From: an uncultured Methanobacterium sp.
GTDB taxonomy: Archaea > Methanobacteriota > Methanobacteria > Methanobacteriales > Methanobacteriaceae
Assembly (NCBI RefSeq): GCF_963666025.1
Contig: NZ_OY762552.1
Coordinates: 744,001-808,000 of the forward strand
DNA length: 64,000 nucleotides
Direction: 5' to 3'
Part shown: positions 16,853 through 29,645 of the stretch, piece after piece
How positions within the stretch are numbered: the first letter of the stretch is position 1
How the letters are laid out: each line of letters starts with the position of its first letter
Position numbers and translations under genes: made by a program
Notes under the pieces: model-generated
What the model was told of the DNA's origin: nothing
The model's input: the letters and a program-made list of their open reading frames with translations, nothing else
Database searches by the model: none

Positions 16853-17878
16853 ATGAAAATAACAGTTTACGGTGCTGGAAATCAGGAACTTTACGTTAAT
16901 CAACTGAAATTACCTGATAAATATGGTGGAACTCCTCCCTATGGAGGGAGCAGAATGGCAATTGAGTTTAAAAAGGCAGGGCATGATGTTTACCTTGCAG
17001 AACCTGATCGGAGCATGCTTACCAGTGATATGTGGAAAACAGTAGAAGATGCAGGGGTGATAGTCACCTCCGATGATGCTGAAGCTGCCAGTAATGCCGA
17101 AATAGCGGTTCTCTTCACACCCTTTGGTAAGCCCACCTTTAACATTGCCAAAAATATCATAAAACACCTTCCAGAAGGTGGTGTGATTGCCAACACCTGC
17201 ACTGTTTCTCCGCTGGTACTGTACTATGTGCTGGAATTGGAGATTAAAAGAAAAAGGAAAGATGTAGGAATATGTTCCATGCACCCGGCAGCAGTTCCTG
17301 GGACTCCTCAACATGGCCACTATGTGATTGGAGGTCACACCACCAATGATCTGGACCTGGCCACGGGAGAACAGATTAAAAAGTGCGAAGACCTGGCTAA
17401 AAGCTGCAATAAAGATGCTTACGTTGTGCCCGCTGATGTTTCATCGGCAGTGGCGGACATGGGATCCCTGGTAACTGCAGTGACCCTTTCAGGGGTTCTG
17501 GATTACTATCAGGTGGGGACCAAAATCATTAAGGCACCCAAGGAAATGGTTGAAAAACAGATACTCATAACCCTGCAGACCATGGCCTCCCTGGTGGAAT
17601 CATCTGGAGTTGATGGCCTCTTAAAAGCAATGAATCCAGAGTTACTGGTTAAAAGTGCCGGTTCCATGCACCTTTTAGATGAACAAAAAGATCTAGATGC
17701 AGCCCTGGAGACTTTATCTAACCTGGATCCGGAGTTGATGGAAAATGCCCGGGATGCAGAAATAAAGCCAACCAACCTGGTGGCTGCCCAGGCCTTATCA
17801 AAGGAACTTCTGAATTTAATGGGAGAAAAGGCATCTGAAGGCACCATCAGACGGTGCATGCGTAAGATGTTTGAGTGA
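16853..17878 (+). CDS. hmdII: HmdII, [Fe]-hydrogenase paralogue
   Basis: Paralogue of Hmd that binds FeGP cofactor in other methanogens but is not an effective methylene-H4MPT dehydrogenase; a regulatory or sensing role has been proposed. MKITVYGAGNQELYVNQ starts the Rossmann domain, the Cys equivalent to the iron ligand is in NTCTVSPLVLYY, and MHPAAVPGTPQHGHYVIGG is typical. 341 residues. ATG 16853 has GGTGA just before it and removes four codons. It follows the flp-like trio, linking the two functions. Confidence 0.9.
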   Translation: MKITVYGAGNQELYVNQLKLPDKYGGTPPYGGSRMAIEFKKAGHDVYLAEPDRSMLTSDMWKTVEDAGVIVTSDDAEAASNAEIAVLFTPFGKPTFNIAKNIIKHLPEGGVIANTCTVSPLVLYYVLELEIKRKRKDVGICSMHPAAVPGTPQHGHYVIGGHTTNDLDLATGEQIKKCEDLAKSCNKDAYVVPADVSSAVADMGSLVTAVTLSGVLDYYQVGTKIIKAPKEMVEKQILITLQTMASLVESSGVDGLLKAMNPELLVKSAGSMHLLDEQKDLDAALETLSNLDPELMENARDAEIKPTNLVAAQALSKELLNLMGEKASEGTIRRCMRKMFE

Positions 17879-17944
17879 ATCAGTCCTTCGAATAAAAAAT
17901 GTTTGAATGAATCAATTCTTTCTAAAAGTGAATCAATTCCTTCC
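17867..17944 (+). repeat. Tandem duplication of the hmdII 3' end, including stop codon
   Basis: Unit 1 (17867-17898) begins ATGTTTGAGTGAATCA and contains the hmdII stop TGA (17876-17878). Unit 2 (17899-17928) begins ATGTTTGAATGAATCA and repeats the in-register TGA. A partial third unit, TGAATCAATTCCTTCC, ends at 17944 and overlaps the stop of the converging TPR gene. Confidence 0.8.
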
Positions 17945-18925
17945 AAAATTAAAAACTTTTTTTATTTTCATTTTTCTATTCATTTTTTTGGCTGGTTTAA
18001 AATCAGGATCCATTTCAGTGGCCTTACTGAAACATTCAATGGCTTCTGGATCTCTTCCAAGTTTTAAAAGGGCATTCCCCTTACTGTGCCATATTTCAGC
18101 ATTTTCTGGGTCTAATTTCAAAGCCATGTTTATACATTCCAGTGCATCTTCGTAATTTTCAAGCAATCCCAGTGTAATCCCTTTATTGTACCATAATCGG
18201 GGATTTTTCGGATTTATCTTAAGAGCTTTTTCATAACAATCAATTGCTTCCGGGTACTTAACTGCCTTCATAAGGCTGTTTCCTTTGTTATTCAATATTT
18301 TGGTATTTTCTGGGTCTAATTCAAAGGCCTGGTCAAATATTTCGGAAGCTTGACTGAATTTACGGATTTCAGTAAGCGAAATTCCCTTATTATTCATGAC
18401 CATTGCATTATCCGGTTCAAGTTCCAATGCCTTATCAAAGGATCCTATTGCCTTTTGGTATTCTTTACCTTCCATAAGATGAAGGCCTTTCTGGTTCCAT
18501 GCCATTACTGCATCCTGACCAGATTCCACTGCTTCATTAAATGATTCTGTTATTTTTTGATGTTTATCCATCCAGCGGGTAGCTTCACCAGTCCCGGTTA
18601 CTAAAAATACCAGAATCGCACCTAAAACTATGAATAATATATTTAATAATGTATTTCCTTCAAAAATTGTATAATATGCCTTAGAATATATTAATAACAG
18701 TATTGCAATTAAACCTACAGCTGCTATTACCCTGTAATGAGTTTTGTTGTAATATTCAAACCTCTCAAAAATGCCATATAAAAACAGTAAAAAACCAAAA
18801 GCGCCAATAAATATGTTTAAAAAAACATCATTAAAACTGTAACTACTTGTATTCGTTATGACATTTCCAACAAAAAGTAGAAGGAAAAGAGACCCTAATA
18901 ATAAACTTGATGATAATTTCCTCAT
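17933..18925 (-). CDS. Membrane-anchored TPR protein
   Basis: 330 residues. Several hydrophobic segments fill the first 120 residues (LLLGSLFLLLFVG, FLNIFIGAFGFLLFLYGIF, VIAAVGLIAILLLIY, LLNILFIVLGAILVFLVT). Residues from about 140 are five TPR units with the usual 34-residue spacing (AWNQKGLHLMEGKEYQKAIGSFDKAL and so on). Probably a protein-interaction scaffold at the membrane. It converges with hmdII and starts divergently from hcgG. Confidence 0.82.
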   Translation of the reverse strand: MRKLSSSLLLGSLFLLLFVGNVITNTSSYSFNDVFLNIFIGAFGFLLFLYGIFERFEYYNKTHYRVIAAVGLIAILLLIYSKAYYTIFEGNTLLNILFIVLGAILVFLVTGTGEATRWMDKHQKITESFNEAVESGQDAVMAWNQKGLHLMEGKEYQKAIGSFDKALELEPDNAMVMNNKGISLTEIRKFSQASEIFDQAFELDPENTKILNNKGNSLMKAVKYPEAIDCYEKALKINPKNPRLWYNKGITLGLLENYEDALECINMALKLDPENAEIWHSKGNALLKLGRDPEAIECFSKATEMDPDFKPAKKMNRKMKIKKVFNFGRN

Positions 18926-19069
18926 GTTACACCTGTTAATTTTTAATAAATATTTTTATAAAATTATGTTTTTAAATTTAAGGCACTTAAACATTTTGAT
19001 GACTTGAACATTATAAATTCATCAGTTTTTGGGGACTGTATGAGTTTTGCGCCGATTCACACTCAGTTT

Positions 19070-19078
19070 GTAATACTT
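19070..19078 (+). promoter_or_regulatory. GTAATACTT element upstream of hcgG
   Basis: GTAATACTT is flanked by AGTTT and AAACT, giving a small dyad about 140 bases before hcgG. It belongs to the GTAATACT-type elements also seen before cbiM, hmd, the gene at 13364 and the HTH gene at 24726. Weak evidence by itself. Confidence 0.3.
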
Positions 19079-19217
19079 AAACTAATTTTTATACTAACTT
19101 TTAAATAGCTTAACCAATTATTATAATTAGAATAAAAAATCCGAATTTAGATTATGAAACTACTGTTACATATTATTAAGGTTTTACAAACTTTGGAGAT
19201 TCTAAAAGGTGATTTTA

Positions 19218-20723
19218 GTGCATGATATGATCAAAGAAGCAGTAAATAACATGGATTCAGCTCTTGAACTCAGCAGATCAGAAAAAAATGTCAACGATGT
19301 GGTGGATGCAGTTTCCGAACTATCCACTGCTAGTGCCACCCAGCTGGGAACGAACTTCAAAAAATTCCCCCTGGGATGCGATCTGACTGAGATCGTGGTT
19401 GGTACCTGTGCCTCTGACCTGGGAAGAGATGAACTATTGGGTAACTGCCTGTTATCTAACATGCTTGGCGCTTCCATCCATGTGTGTGCCTATGCCTTTG
19501 CCGATATTGCCGAAGCCAACAACATGAGAGGTATTGATATCCTCAGGGAAGTTAGAGAAGCCACTGATGTTCCACTGGATCTGGATCACTTTGGTCGTTT
19601 TGGAGCCATGCGCTTCCCCCGGGAGATTGTTAAATGCCCAGGGCAGTGTTATAATCAGGGCCCACCTTTTCAGGAATGTCCACGGGACCGGATCCACGCC
19701 AGACTCATGGATAAAGAGGAAGCTGCACAGGATGAGAGGGAGGAATGGATTAAATGTTCATCATCTGTGGCCATTAATGTAACCAGTGCCCAGGGTGGGG
19801 AAGGTCATGCTGCACCTTTAGAAGAGGCTGAAGAGATTGCCAGCCTTGCCCAGGAATACGGTAAAGGAGTGGAGGCCATCATGTTCATTGGAGATGGATA
19901 CGACGATCTGGTCACCGGATTCAGTAAAGCCCTTGAACTGGGGGCGGATATCTTTGTACTGGAGGGAGGACCATTTAACCAGTCCACTGACCGTCTGGAT
20001 AGTTTTGCCAAGGCAGTGGCCATGGCCCGTATACTGGTTCCAGGGAAGATCGTGGCCACCAACGGTGCCTATGAAGATGAATGTCGTGTGGGTCTGCGAG
20101 CAGGGCTTAACGCCATAATCACTGGTTTCCCCAGTAACCACCATGGGTACATGTGCGGATACAGTCCCGGAACTGCGAAAAAGGGTAATTTCGGACTTCC
20201 ACGGGTTATTAAAATAATCAAAGAAGAACTAAAACCGGGTTTGACCAACGTGCCAATACAGAGGGGAGATTTGGAAGCACTGGCCTCTTCAATTAAGGCC
20301 GTGGGTCCTGAAAACGTTTACCCCCAGAAAATAGGAGATTTCACACTGGGAGATGCCCACTGGGCAGTGGTTCCTAATTCACCTATTTATGAGAAGGTTG
20401 AAGTTCAAAGGACCATTCAGGGTATTCATGAAAGTTTGACTGGTAGCAGTGCAGCACTCATTGGTGGCAGGTTCGTGTCATGGGCTCTAGCCAGAGAATT
20501 AAACAATGATATGGATGAGATCATCATCAGTGATAAAGATCCATGGGTGGAAAAGGTAACTGTGGACATCTTAAATAAAGAACTCCCATCCACTATCATT
20601 GGAGCATCATCAGATGATAAAAATGCATCTAAAAATGCGGATCACACCATAATTACTTCCACCATTCCCAGACTGGTTAGGAGGATTTCAGGGAATTTGG
20701 ATGGTGCTATTACTTTGATCTAA
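19218..20723 (+). CDS. hcgG: FeGP-cofactor biosynthesis protein HcgG (HmdC)
   Basis: Completes the hcg set. The HmdC family is tied to [Fe]-hydrogenase maturation; its precise step is less well settled than the others. About 500 residues. Conserved stretches include KKFPLGCDLTEIVVGTCASDLGRDEL, KCPGQCYNQGPPFQECPRDRIHARL with a Cys cluster, ATNGAYEDECRVGLRAGLNAIITGFPSNHHGYMCGY, and a C-terminal Rossmann-like AALIGGRFVSWALAREL. The frame opens at GTG 19209, but AGGTGAT at 19207-19213 points to GTG 19218 (or ATG 19227). Confidence 0.85.
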   Translation: MHDMIKEAVNNMDSALELSRSEKNVNDVVDAVSELSTASATQLGTNFKKFPLGCDLTEIVVGTCASDLGRDELLGNCLLSNMLGASIHVCAYAFADIAEANNMRGIDILREVREATDVPLDLDHFGRFGAMRFPREIVKCPGQCYNQGPPFQECPRDRIHARLMDKEEAAQDEREEWIKCSSSVAINVTSAQGGEGHAAPLEEAEEIASLAQEYGKGVEAIMFIGDGYDDLVTGFSKALELGADIFVLEGGPFNQSTDRLDSFAKAVAMARILVPGKIVATNGAYEDECRVGLRAGLNAIITGFPSNHHGYMCGYSPGTAKKGNFGLPRVIKIIKEELKPGLTNVPIQRGDLEALASSIKAVGPENVYPQKIGDFTLGDAHWAVVPNSPIYEKVEVQRTIQGIHESLTGSSAALIGGRFVSWALARELNNDMDEIIISDKDPWVEKVTVDILNKELPSTIIGASSDDKNASKNADHTIITSTIPRLVRRISGNLDGAITLI

Positions 20724-20754
20724 ATGAATTGATAATACTCAATTTGATCATGTT

Positions 20755-20802
20755 ATTCAACACCTTCTCGTCAAGAAAATTCAACACCTGGCTCTCAGGA
20801 AA
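20755..20802 (+). repeat. 24-bp tandem direct repeat 3' of hcgG
   Basis: Two 24-base units, 20755-20778 and 20779-20802, both begin ATTCAACACCT and end with a GAAA. It begins 31 bases after the hcgG stop. The rest of the 333-base gap to 21056 shows no other feature. Confidence 0.7.
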
Positions 20803-21056
20803 ATAGAGGATTATACACTACATTTTTGGTATGTAGTTATTATCCTCAAATGTTTCATCTTAAAAGCATGATTAAATACTTAAACAACAATTTACTGCCA
20901 GAATGATAAGAATGAAATTCATCCAGAACCCAAACACCATAAAAAGGCAGAAATATTAAATCAACAGAAAAAAGTTCAAATATCCGTTTTTCATTGGTTT
21001 TAGTACAATCAGATCTTTTTAATCGAATTTTTCCAAACAGGATACCACCATCATTT

Positions 21057-21728
21057 TTAAGAAAGTAAACTCAAACGGAAATATGAAATTGAAACCACAT
21101 AATACAAAATTAAAGTCCATATGATTATAGTTGCGTGTTTTTTTGCTCGAGGATGATTTCCATTGGTCCATAATAAAAAAGGCCCTAAAATAAGAATAGT
21201 TAAACCAAAAAATAAATTTAAAACTAATCTTACCCCGATAAAAATCACCCTCCAATCAACGAAAGCATAATTGAAGGTTGAAACTATAAATTCTGGAATA
21301 TACTTTAAAAGAGGCAATGCTAAAATCCATGGGAAAAGTAAAGCCCCTAAAATGAGGACCAATGCGAAGATCATGTACATTTTGATGGATATGGAATCTG
21401 AACCAGTTATAACCTCTTTAACCAGGAAGTATATTGAAGCAAATGGTAAAACAAAAATTGATACACCTGATATCATCCAGTCAATACTGGGCCTTTCGTT
21501 TTTTACTATGTGTATTGCTAAAAATCCTAAAACTATCAAACAAAAAGTTTTAATCCCGGGTAGTGCTTCTGACAGAATATTCAAGTAATCCAGAACACCA
21601 TAAGAGATAGTCAATCCCAGAAAGATGTAGGATATGATGGTTAACTTTGTAAAGGGATAAGGTTGTATATCATCGATACTGACCTTTTTACTGTTTTCTA
21701 CAATTAAATCAACATCTTCCAGACTCAT
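21057..21728 (-). CDS. Hypothetical multi-pass membrane protein
   Basis: 223 residues with about five or six hydrophobic helices after a soluble N-terminus (MSLEDVDLIVENSKKVSIDDIQPYP). Start at 21728 has GGAGA eight bases upstream; the frame opens at 21755. It overlaps the end of the TPR gene upstream by 20 bases and is probably co-transcribed with it. No family recognised. Confidence 0.65.
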   Translation of the reverse strand: MSLEDVDLIVENSKKVSIDDIQPYPFTKLTIISYIFLGLTISYGVLDYLNILSEALPGIKTFCLIVLGFLAIHIVKNERPSIDWMISGVSIFVLPFASIYFLVKEVITGSDSISIKMYMIFALVLILGALLFPWILALPLLKYIPEFIVSTFNYAFVDWRVIFIGVRLVLNLFFGLTILILGPFLLWTNGNHPRAKKHATIIIWTLILYYVVSISYFRLSLLS

Positions 21729-23459
21729 TATAGGTCTCCAGTATCCTTTTAGCATTTCTGGCTGGTTTGAAATAGGGGTTTATCTTTAAAACCTTTTTAT
21801 AATATTTAATAGCATCCCCATTTTTTCCCATCCTTTCCATTAGAGCACCCATTGCATACAAAGTTTCAGCATGTTTTGCATCTAAATTTAAAGCATGACA
21901 AAATAATTTTAGTGCATCATCTGATTTTTCCATATCACACAGTACTCTGGCCTTGTTATAATAATAATCAGCTTCCTCAGGTTTTATTTCAATAGCAATG
22001 TTTGCACATTCTATTGACTCGTCTAACTGCCCCATTTTCCTCAAAATAATACACTTCAGATTCATAGCCCAATCATATTTAGGCTCCAATTTTAAAGCTT
22101 TTTCAACGTTTTCCAGAGCCTCAGAGTATCTTCCCAAATCTTCCTGAACTGAAGCCAGATTTGCCAGTGTGAATCTATCCTGAGGATCTTCCTCCAGTTC
22201 CACCAGGTAACAACGGATGGCCTCATTAAAAAAGGCATTAACATTATTCAATTTCCACATTCTCTTCAAAAACGAAGCTTTATCATGCCAGAGTAAGCCA
22301 TCATCAGGATTGATCTTCAATCCTTCATCTAGACATTTTAAACTCTCAGAATGTTTTCCAAGATTCTCCAGATCTCTGGCTTTAACTGTGTAAAAATAAC
22401 TATCTTTCGGTTTAAGTTCAATTGCTCTGTTTATGCATTCCAAAGATTTTTCATATTCACCCATATCCCCATAAAGCATTGCTTTGTTGGCATGAGTGAG
22501 ATAATAATCAGGATTTAGTTCTAATGCTTTATCGAAGGATTGAAGTGCTTTTGAATTCTTTTTTAATTTTTTTAGAGAGTTGCCTTTATAATTCCAGAGA
22601 TCGGGATCATCAGGATTGATTTTAATGGCTCGTTCATAGGATTTAAGAGCATCGGGATAATTCAAGTCCCATTCGAAGAAAAGCCCTTTAAAATACCAGG
22701 CCGCTTGATTTTCAACTTCATTTTCAATGATCTGATCCAAACAATTAATCGCCCTTTTGTAATCTTTTAAATCGCTGAAAAGAAATGCTTTATTAAAATA
22801 AACCTTTGAATAACCAGAATGAAAGTCTAAAGCCCGGTCAAAACAGGCCAAAGCCAGTTCATATTTTTTAAGATTTTCTAAAGCATTTCCTTTCCCAATC
22901 CAAGTTTCAGCATTATTAGCAGCTAGTTTCACTGATTCATCGAAAGATCGGATTGCTTCTTCATAATCTTCCAGTTCACTGAGGGCAAAACCTCGGTACT
23001 GCCATGCAGTGGCATTTTTTGAATCTTTCTCCAAAGACCTATTAAAAAGATCTACAGAATCGGGGTATTTTTCTAGAAAGTAGATAACCAGTCCTGCATT
23101 ATACAGTAGTGTTGCATCTTCAGGATTGTTCAACAGTTCAGTGGTGTAAAGATCCAGTGCTTTTTCATAGGATTCATTTTTTTCATTCTTCTTGCCCATT
23201 ATCTGGTAGATGTTTCCCTTGTGATGCCATGCCCTCCATTTTGAGGATTTATTGTTAGTGACTCATCAAGGCAGTGCAGTGCATCTTGGTACCTTCCCAT
23301 TTTTTTATAAACCAAGCTTTTGTCAATCCATGCACCGTAAAATTGAGGATCTGAACTTAAAACCCGGTTAAAAAGTTTTAATGCCCTTTCATTACTTCCT
23401 GATCCTGTGAAGAAATTTCCAAATATCATCAATATTCTGTTAAAACGTTTTGAACTCAT
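21709..23459 (-). pseudogene. Large TPR protein interrupted by one frameshift
   Basis: The N-terminal part (23459 to about 23240) starts MSSKRFNRILMIFGN and holds one and a half TPRs. It then runs out of frame after INPQNG. The next frame reads RAWHHKGNIYQIMGKKNEK and continues in register with the large downstream frame (23199-21709, 496 residues, about 13 TPRs). A single base missing in the run at 23232-23237 (CCCTCC on plus) restores a 582-residue TPR protein. Recent mutation or sequencing indel. Role: protein-protein scaffold, partner unknown. Confidence 0.8.
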
Positions 23460-23517
23460 TCAATTCTCCATGAATGGATTATTCACTGATCTATTTAAGT
23501 TTTAACTAATCCCTCGA

Positions 23518-24042
23518 CTACACGAATTTAAAGCTCTGCATTATAATGTTGAATGCGTTCTGAGATTTGTCAAAGTTTTGTGGTGTGGAAAAGAATGAAA
23601 CCGTATACATTGAATCATTATGTTTGCACCAGTATTCCCTTTGCTTTATGTGGGTGTTGCCTTTATCTACGGTATAAAGTAACTCATATGCACTTTCACC
23701 ACTGATACTGGACTGATTTTTGGATAAGATGTTGTAACCGGAATTTCCATAAGATTCTAAGACTGTTTCCATATTACTATCCAGGCTGTTACCAGTTACC
23801 ATAGGATGTTTTTGCACAGAGAACCCTGTTTCAGGATCAGATGGATCAACCAGATTTATCAGAATCTTGGATTGAGTGGTGTTGCTTGGATACTGCACGT
23901 CCGCTTTCACCCATGTCTCTGAATAATTAAATGAAAGACCATCCGCCTCATAATGCTTGCTAGCTTCTTCAGATGAAATACAACCAGATATTAAAACTGC
24001 AAAACAGGAAATTATCATTAACAATACTAAATAGTTCTTCAA
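23518..24042 (-). CDS. Secreted lipoprotein, PsbP-like domain
   Basis: 174 residues. Lipoprotein-type signal MKNYLVLLMIISCFAVLISGC with lipobox LISGC. The mature part (ADGLSFNYSETW, GESAYELLYTV, YWCKHNDSMYTVSFFSTPQNFDKSQNAFNIIMQSFKF) has the pattern of PsbP/DUF1795-type domains of archaeal lipoproteins. TTG start at 24042 with GGGGAGG upstream. Function unknown. Confidence 0.72.
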   Translation of the reverse strand: MKNYLVLLMIISCFAVLISGCISSEEASKHYEADGLSFNYSETWVKADVQYPSNTTQSKILINLVDPSDPETGFSVQKHPMVTGNSLDSNMETVLESYGNSGYNILSKNQSSISGESAYELLYTVDKGNTHIKQREYWCKHNDSMYTVSFFSTPQNFDKSQNAFNIIMQSFKFV

Positions 24043-24336
24043 AATTCAAGCCTCCCCATTAATAATTAACTCTATTAAAATCCTATTAAAAAAATCAGTA
24101 TATAATATTTTCGATTTTATTTTTATTATTTTTACCTGGAAAAAATAACTTCCAGTTCTTATTAAATAAATTATCACACACAAATAACATAACTTCCTCA
24201 AAAATGTAATTAAAAATTCAAGATATTTGTCTAGTTTTCAGATACACTACTTGTGAAAAACCCCCTAAAAATAAAAAAATGTGTGATTTATGGAAATATT
24301 CCCTTTTAACTTAAATTGACATCTTAATAATCAGGA

Positions 24337-24726
24337 TTAAGCATGTCTACCCGCACTAACTACATCAAACTCATCCAGGTTCACACTCCCTATGATACGG
24401 TAGAACTCTTCTTCAGGTTGACTGTGGAGTTCCTCATGATCAATACCCCTTACCTCTTTCAGTCCACGGAGATAATATTTGATGTCAGGACCTAATTCAT
24501 CCATGATCCGGTACCCTCTTCCAATGTGAACCAGGTCTTTTACATCACAGTTAGAGGTTAAATTCACGATTTTCCCCAATAGCTGTTCTGTGGGTTGTTT
24601 GTATGTTCCCATTTCCAGTGCTGTTTCAATATCCATTGGAACTCCAAGTTCACCGGCAACTTCACTTTGGGTTTTTCCGGTGTGTTTTCTGAATCCTAAA
24701 ATCAAATTTTTTAAATCATTTTCCAT
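24337..24726 (-). CDS. XRE-type helix-turn-helix regulator
   Basis: 129 residues. An N-terminal HTH is visible (LILGFRKHTGKTQSEVAGELGVPMDIETALEMGTYKQP), followed by a helical C-terminal half of unknown fold. GGAGG precedes the ATG. Upstream, TAGTAATACTT on the minus strand (24793-24803) resembles the cbiM and hmd elements and could be an autoregulatory site. Target genes unknown. Confidence 0.65.
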   Translation of the reverse strand: MENDLKNLILGFRKHTGKTQSEVAGELGVPMDIETALEMGTYKQPTEQLLGKIVNLTSNCDVKDLVHIGRGYRIMDELGPDIKYYLRGLKEVRGIDHEELHSQPEEEFYRIIGSVNLDEFDVVSAGRHA

Positions 24727-25028
24727 AATTTTATGCCTCCTACTTTTATGGATAATAATATGACCCCCATATTATAAATAATTTTTTAAATTAAAGTATT
24801 ACTATTTATTGGCCAATAAACTGTCAAAACTTCCTTAAAAATCATCACCTCCCAACCCGAAAGCTTATTTATTTGAAAGTCTTATCTAGTTCAAAGTAAG
24901 AACTCATTATAACTCAATTGAAAATCTCATTATAAATCAATAGAAAATAAATTTACTAATCCAGATCTACTAATCCCGATCAATTCACATTTGACCTAAA
25001 ATCAAACTAATTCATTACAGGTGCCAAT
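24727..25028. other. Divergent intergenic region
   Basis: About 300 bases between the HTH gene and the phosphoesterase. It contains AAGTATTACTA (24794-24804) and a GGCCAATAAA segment; otherwise only AT-rich DNA with degenerate AATCTA-type direct repeats near 24930-24985. Confidence 0.4.
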
Positions 25029-25829
25029 TTGCTTAAAAAACGTTACATATTCCTAATTCTAGTGATCCTCCTGGGGATTTACATGTTCATCGAGCCATAC
25101 TGGATTGAAACCAAATATGTAACCATTGAATCTGACCAGATCCCAAGCCAGTTTGACGGAAAGACCATTGTTTTCCTATCAGATATTCATGCAGGTCCTG
25201 ATTTTAGCCAGGCCAGGATTGACAGTTTGGTCAACCAGGTCAATGCTCTAAACCCTGATTTGATACTCCTGGGAGGAGATTATGTGGATGGGGATTCTGC
25301 CTATATTAACTCAACCTTTGCGTCTTTATCCAAACTAAAAGCACCCCTGGGTGTCTACGCGGTTTTAGGGAATAAAGATCCCCAGTATAAAACCCTGGAT
25401 GCCATTCCAGATTATGGAATTACTTACATTGGGAATAAAGGGACCTGGATTGTGGAAAATGGTTCCAGGATCCGTCTGGGTGGAGTGGGTGACTACAACA
25501 ACGGTGTTCAGATCCCCAGTGCCACCACCTCAGTGGTTACTCCTCAGGACTTCGTTATTATGGTTACCCATAATCCGGATTACTTCCCCAAGGTGAATAA
25601 GTCCAAGGTAGACCTTGTTTTATCCGGTCACACCCACGGAGGACAGGTAACATTTTTCGGCCTCTGGGCACCAGTTACTCATTCTGATTACGGGAATAAA
25701 TACCGGACCGGAGTAATTGAAGAAAATAACAGTACTTTAATCGTTAGTAATGGTATAGGAACAACCATGCTCCCCATACGGTTTTTTGCAAGGCCCCAGA
25801 TAATAGTGGTTGAATTAAAAAAGACGTAA
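25029..25829 (+). CDS. Membrane-anchored metallophosphoesterase (YaeI-like)
   Basis: Calcineurin-like phosphoesterase of 266 residues with one N-terminal membrane segment (IFLILVILLGIYMFI). The dinuclear metal motifs are complete: FLSDIHAG, LLGGDYVDG, VLGNKD, VTHNPD and SGHTHGGQ. Relatives hydrolyse lipid-linked pyrophosphates; the substrate here is unknown. TTG start with AGGTG five bases upstream. Confidence 0.85.
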   Translation: MLKKRYIFLILVILLGIYMFIEPYWIETKYVTIESDQIPSQFDGKTIVFLSDIHAGPDFSQARIDSLVNQVNALNPDLILLGGDYVDGDSAYINSTFASLSKLKAPLGVYAVLGNKDPQYKTLDAIPDYGITYIGNKGTWIVENGSRIRLGGVGDYNNGVQIPSATTSVVTPQDFVIMVTHNPDYFPKVNKSKVDLVLSGHTHGGQVTFFGLWAPVTHSDYGNKYRTGVIEENNSTLIVSNGIGTTMLPIRFFARPQIIVVELKKT

Positions 25830-25911
25830 ACCCCACCTACCTAAAAAATAGATCCATATGTAAGATAAAATTTCCCTAAAAAAATAAATCCGTCACAGAA
25901 AAGTAAAATCA

Positions 25912-26016
25912 AGCTCATTTATGAATAACGGCTTATTTAGAAGGTAACATTTTCATTAGAAGTAACGGCACATTTAGAAGTAATAGTTTTGTTTAGAAGG
26001 AACATCCAGCTCATTT
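25912..26016 (-). repeat. Degenerate tandem repeats at the 3' end of a TPR gene
   Basis: TTTAGAAG occurs three times (plus one ATTAGAAG), each followed by GTAAC- or GTAAT-like bases. AGCTCATTT occurs at 25912-25920 and 26008-26016; the latter contains the TPR gene stop codon (TGA on minus, 26011-26013). Confidence 0.6.
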
Positions 26017-26897
26017 GAAATTTTTCAAACACATCCCCTTGGTCAAGCCGGGTTTTTTATCCAAAAGGAGCCGGATTGCTTCTTCAAAGTGTTCAAAGGC
26101 TTCTTCAGTTCGGTTAAGTTGCTTGAGAGCCACTCCTTTATTGTACCATGCAGGGAAGTAAATAGGGTGTAGTTTGATAATTTTATCAAAACACTCAATA
26201 GCATCTTCCTTATAACCCATATCCATCAGGATAAGACCCTTATAATTTAGTACATCCCACTCTTTAGGCTCTATTTTTAAGGCATCTTCAATGTATTTGA
26301 AGGCCTCTTCCAGATTTCCCATTTCATAGAATGCTCGACCTATATTATAGCGGGCAATGAATGACGTGGGATCTGATTCTGCAGCTTTGATGAAATAATT
26401 GCATCAGGGTAACTTTTAAGATCAAACAGTATTTCCCCCTTAGCATTACACAGATCAGGGTAAAGATCATCCGATTTTTCAATCAAACCCATTGCTTCAT
26501 CAATCAGTTTCTGTGCGGTTTTATTTTGTCCCAGGAAATGATAAGCCAACCCATTGAAATAAAGTGCATCCACATCACGGGGTTCTCTGGATAGGAATTT
26601 TTCATAGGAGCCTATGGCCTTATTATATTCACCCAGATAGAATAAAACTGTCCCTTTATCAAAAAATAATCCAATATTTTCAGGATTGTACTCTAAAGAT
26701 TTATTGTAATCTTTCAATGCCCGGTGAAGGTCTCCCACATCAACGTACACTGCTCCCCTCAGTAGGTGGGCATCGGGATTATGGGGTTCAAATTCCAGAG
26801 CACGGGAAAACAGATCAATAGCTTCAAAATAGTTTTTATGGTCTAACCAGCTTTCAATGCCCTTTTCAATGTAATAGTGAGCACCTTCAGTGATCAT
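26011..26897 (-). pseudogene. TPR protein interrupted by one frameshift
   Basis: The upstream frame (26897-26340) encodes about five TPRs and goes out of register after KSYPDAI. The other frame then reads YFIKAAESDPTSFIARYNIGRAFYEMGNLEEAF and joins the downstream frame (26322-26011). One base missing near 26393-26398 (AATTATTT on the coding strand) restores a 296-residue TPR protein. Same class of defect as the TPR gene at 23.2 kb. A run of ten G precedes the start. Confidence 0.8.
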
Positions 26898-26901
26898 TAT
26901 A

Positions 26902-26911
26902 CCCCCCCCCC
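26902..26911 (-). promoter_or_regulatory. G10 tract in place of a ribosome-binding site
   Basis: Ten consecutive G on the coding strand, four bases before the ATG of the TPR gene. It occupies the position of a Shine-Dalgarno sequence and is the only long G/C homopolymer seen in the window. Slippage here would change spacing, not frame. Between 26912 and 27180 nothing else is recognised apart from weak repeats. Confidence 0.55.
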
Positions 26912-27180
26912 TTATGTTTTATTATTTCTTTATTATGAAATATAAAATTTGGGTTAAGGGAAGGCATGATTAAAATTAGATATGAAAGTTTAGAATGAGT
27001 TTTAAAAATAAAATAAGGTTTATAAGAATCTTTAAATTACTTGAAAAAAAGAAAAAGGGTTTCACCGCTTCACCCCACTGGGATAACGGTGAACATGTTT
27101 TAATTCAACCAACCATATTTAATTGACCTAATATGTGGAATTAGACCTAATATGTCCAAAATATTGAACTTTAGTTGGTT

Positions 27181-27269
27181 TTATGTACTGCTCCTGTTGG
27201 TCTTAAGTACCTACTCCGGTTGTTCTCAAGTACCTGCTCAGTTGGACTTAAGTACCTGCTCAGTTGGAC

Positions 27270-27293
<24 letters not shown>
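27181..27293 (-). repeat. Four to five 22-bp tandem repeats carrying the lon stop codon
   Basis: Units of about 22 bases: 27181-27201, 27202-27224, 27225-27246, 27247-27268, and 27269 onward. The core is CTTAAGTACCTGCTC. The last unit encodes the Lon C-terminus and its TAA stop; each CTTAAG-type unit repeats that TAA on the minus strand. Confidence 0.8.
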
Positions 27294-29645
<2,352 letters not shown>

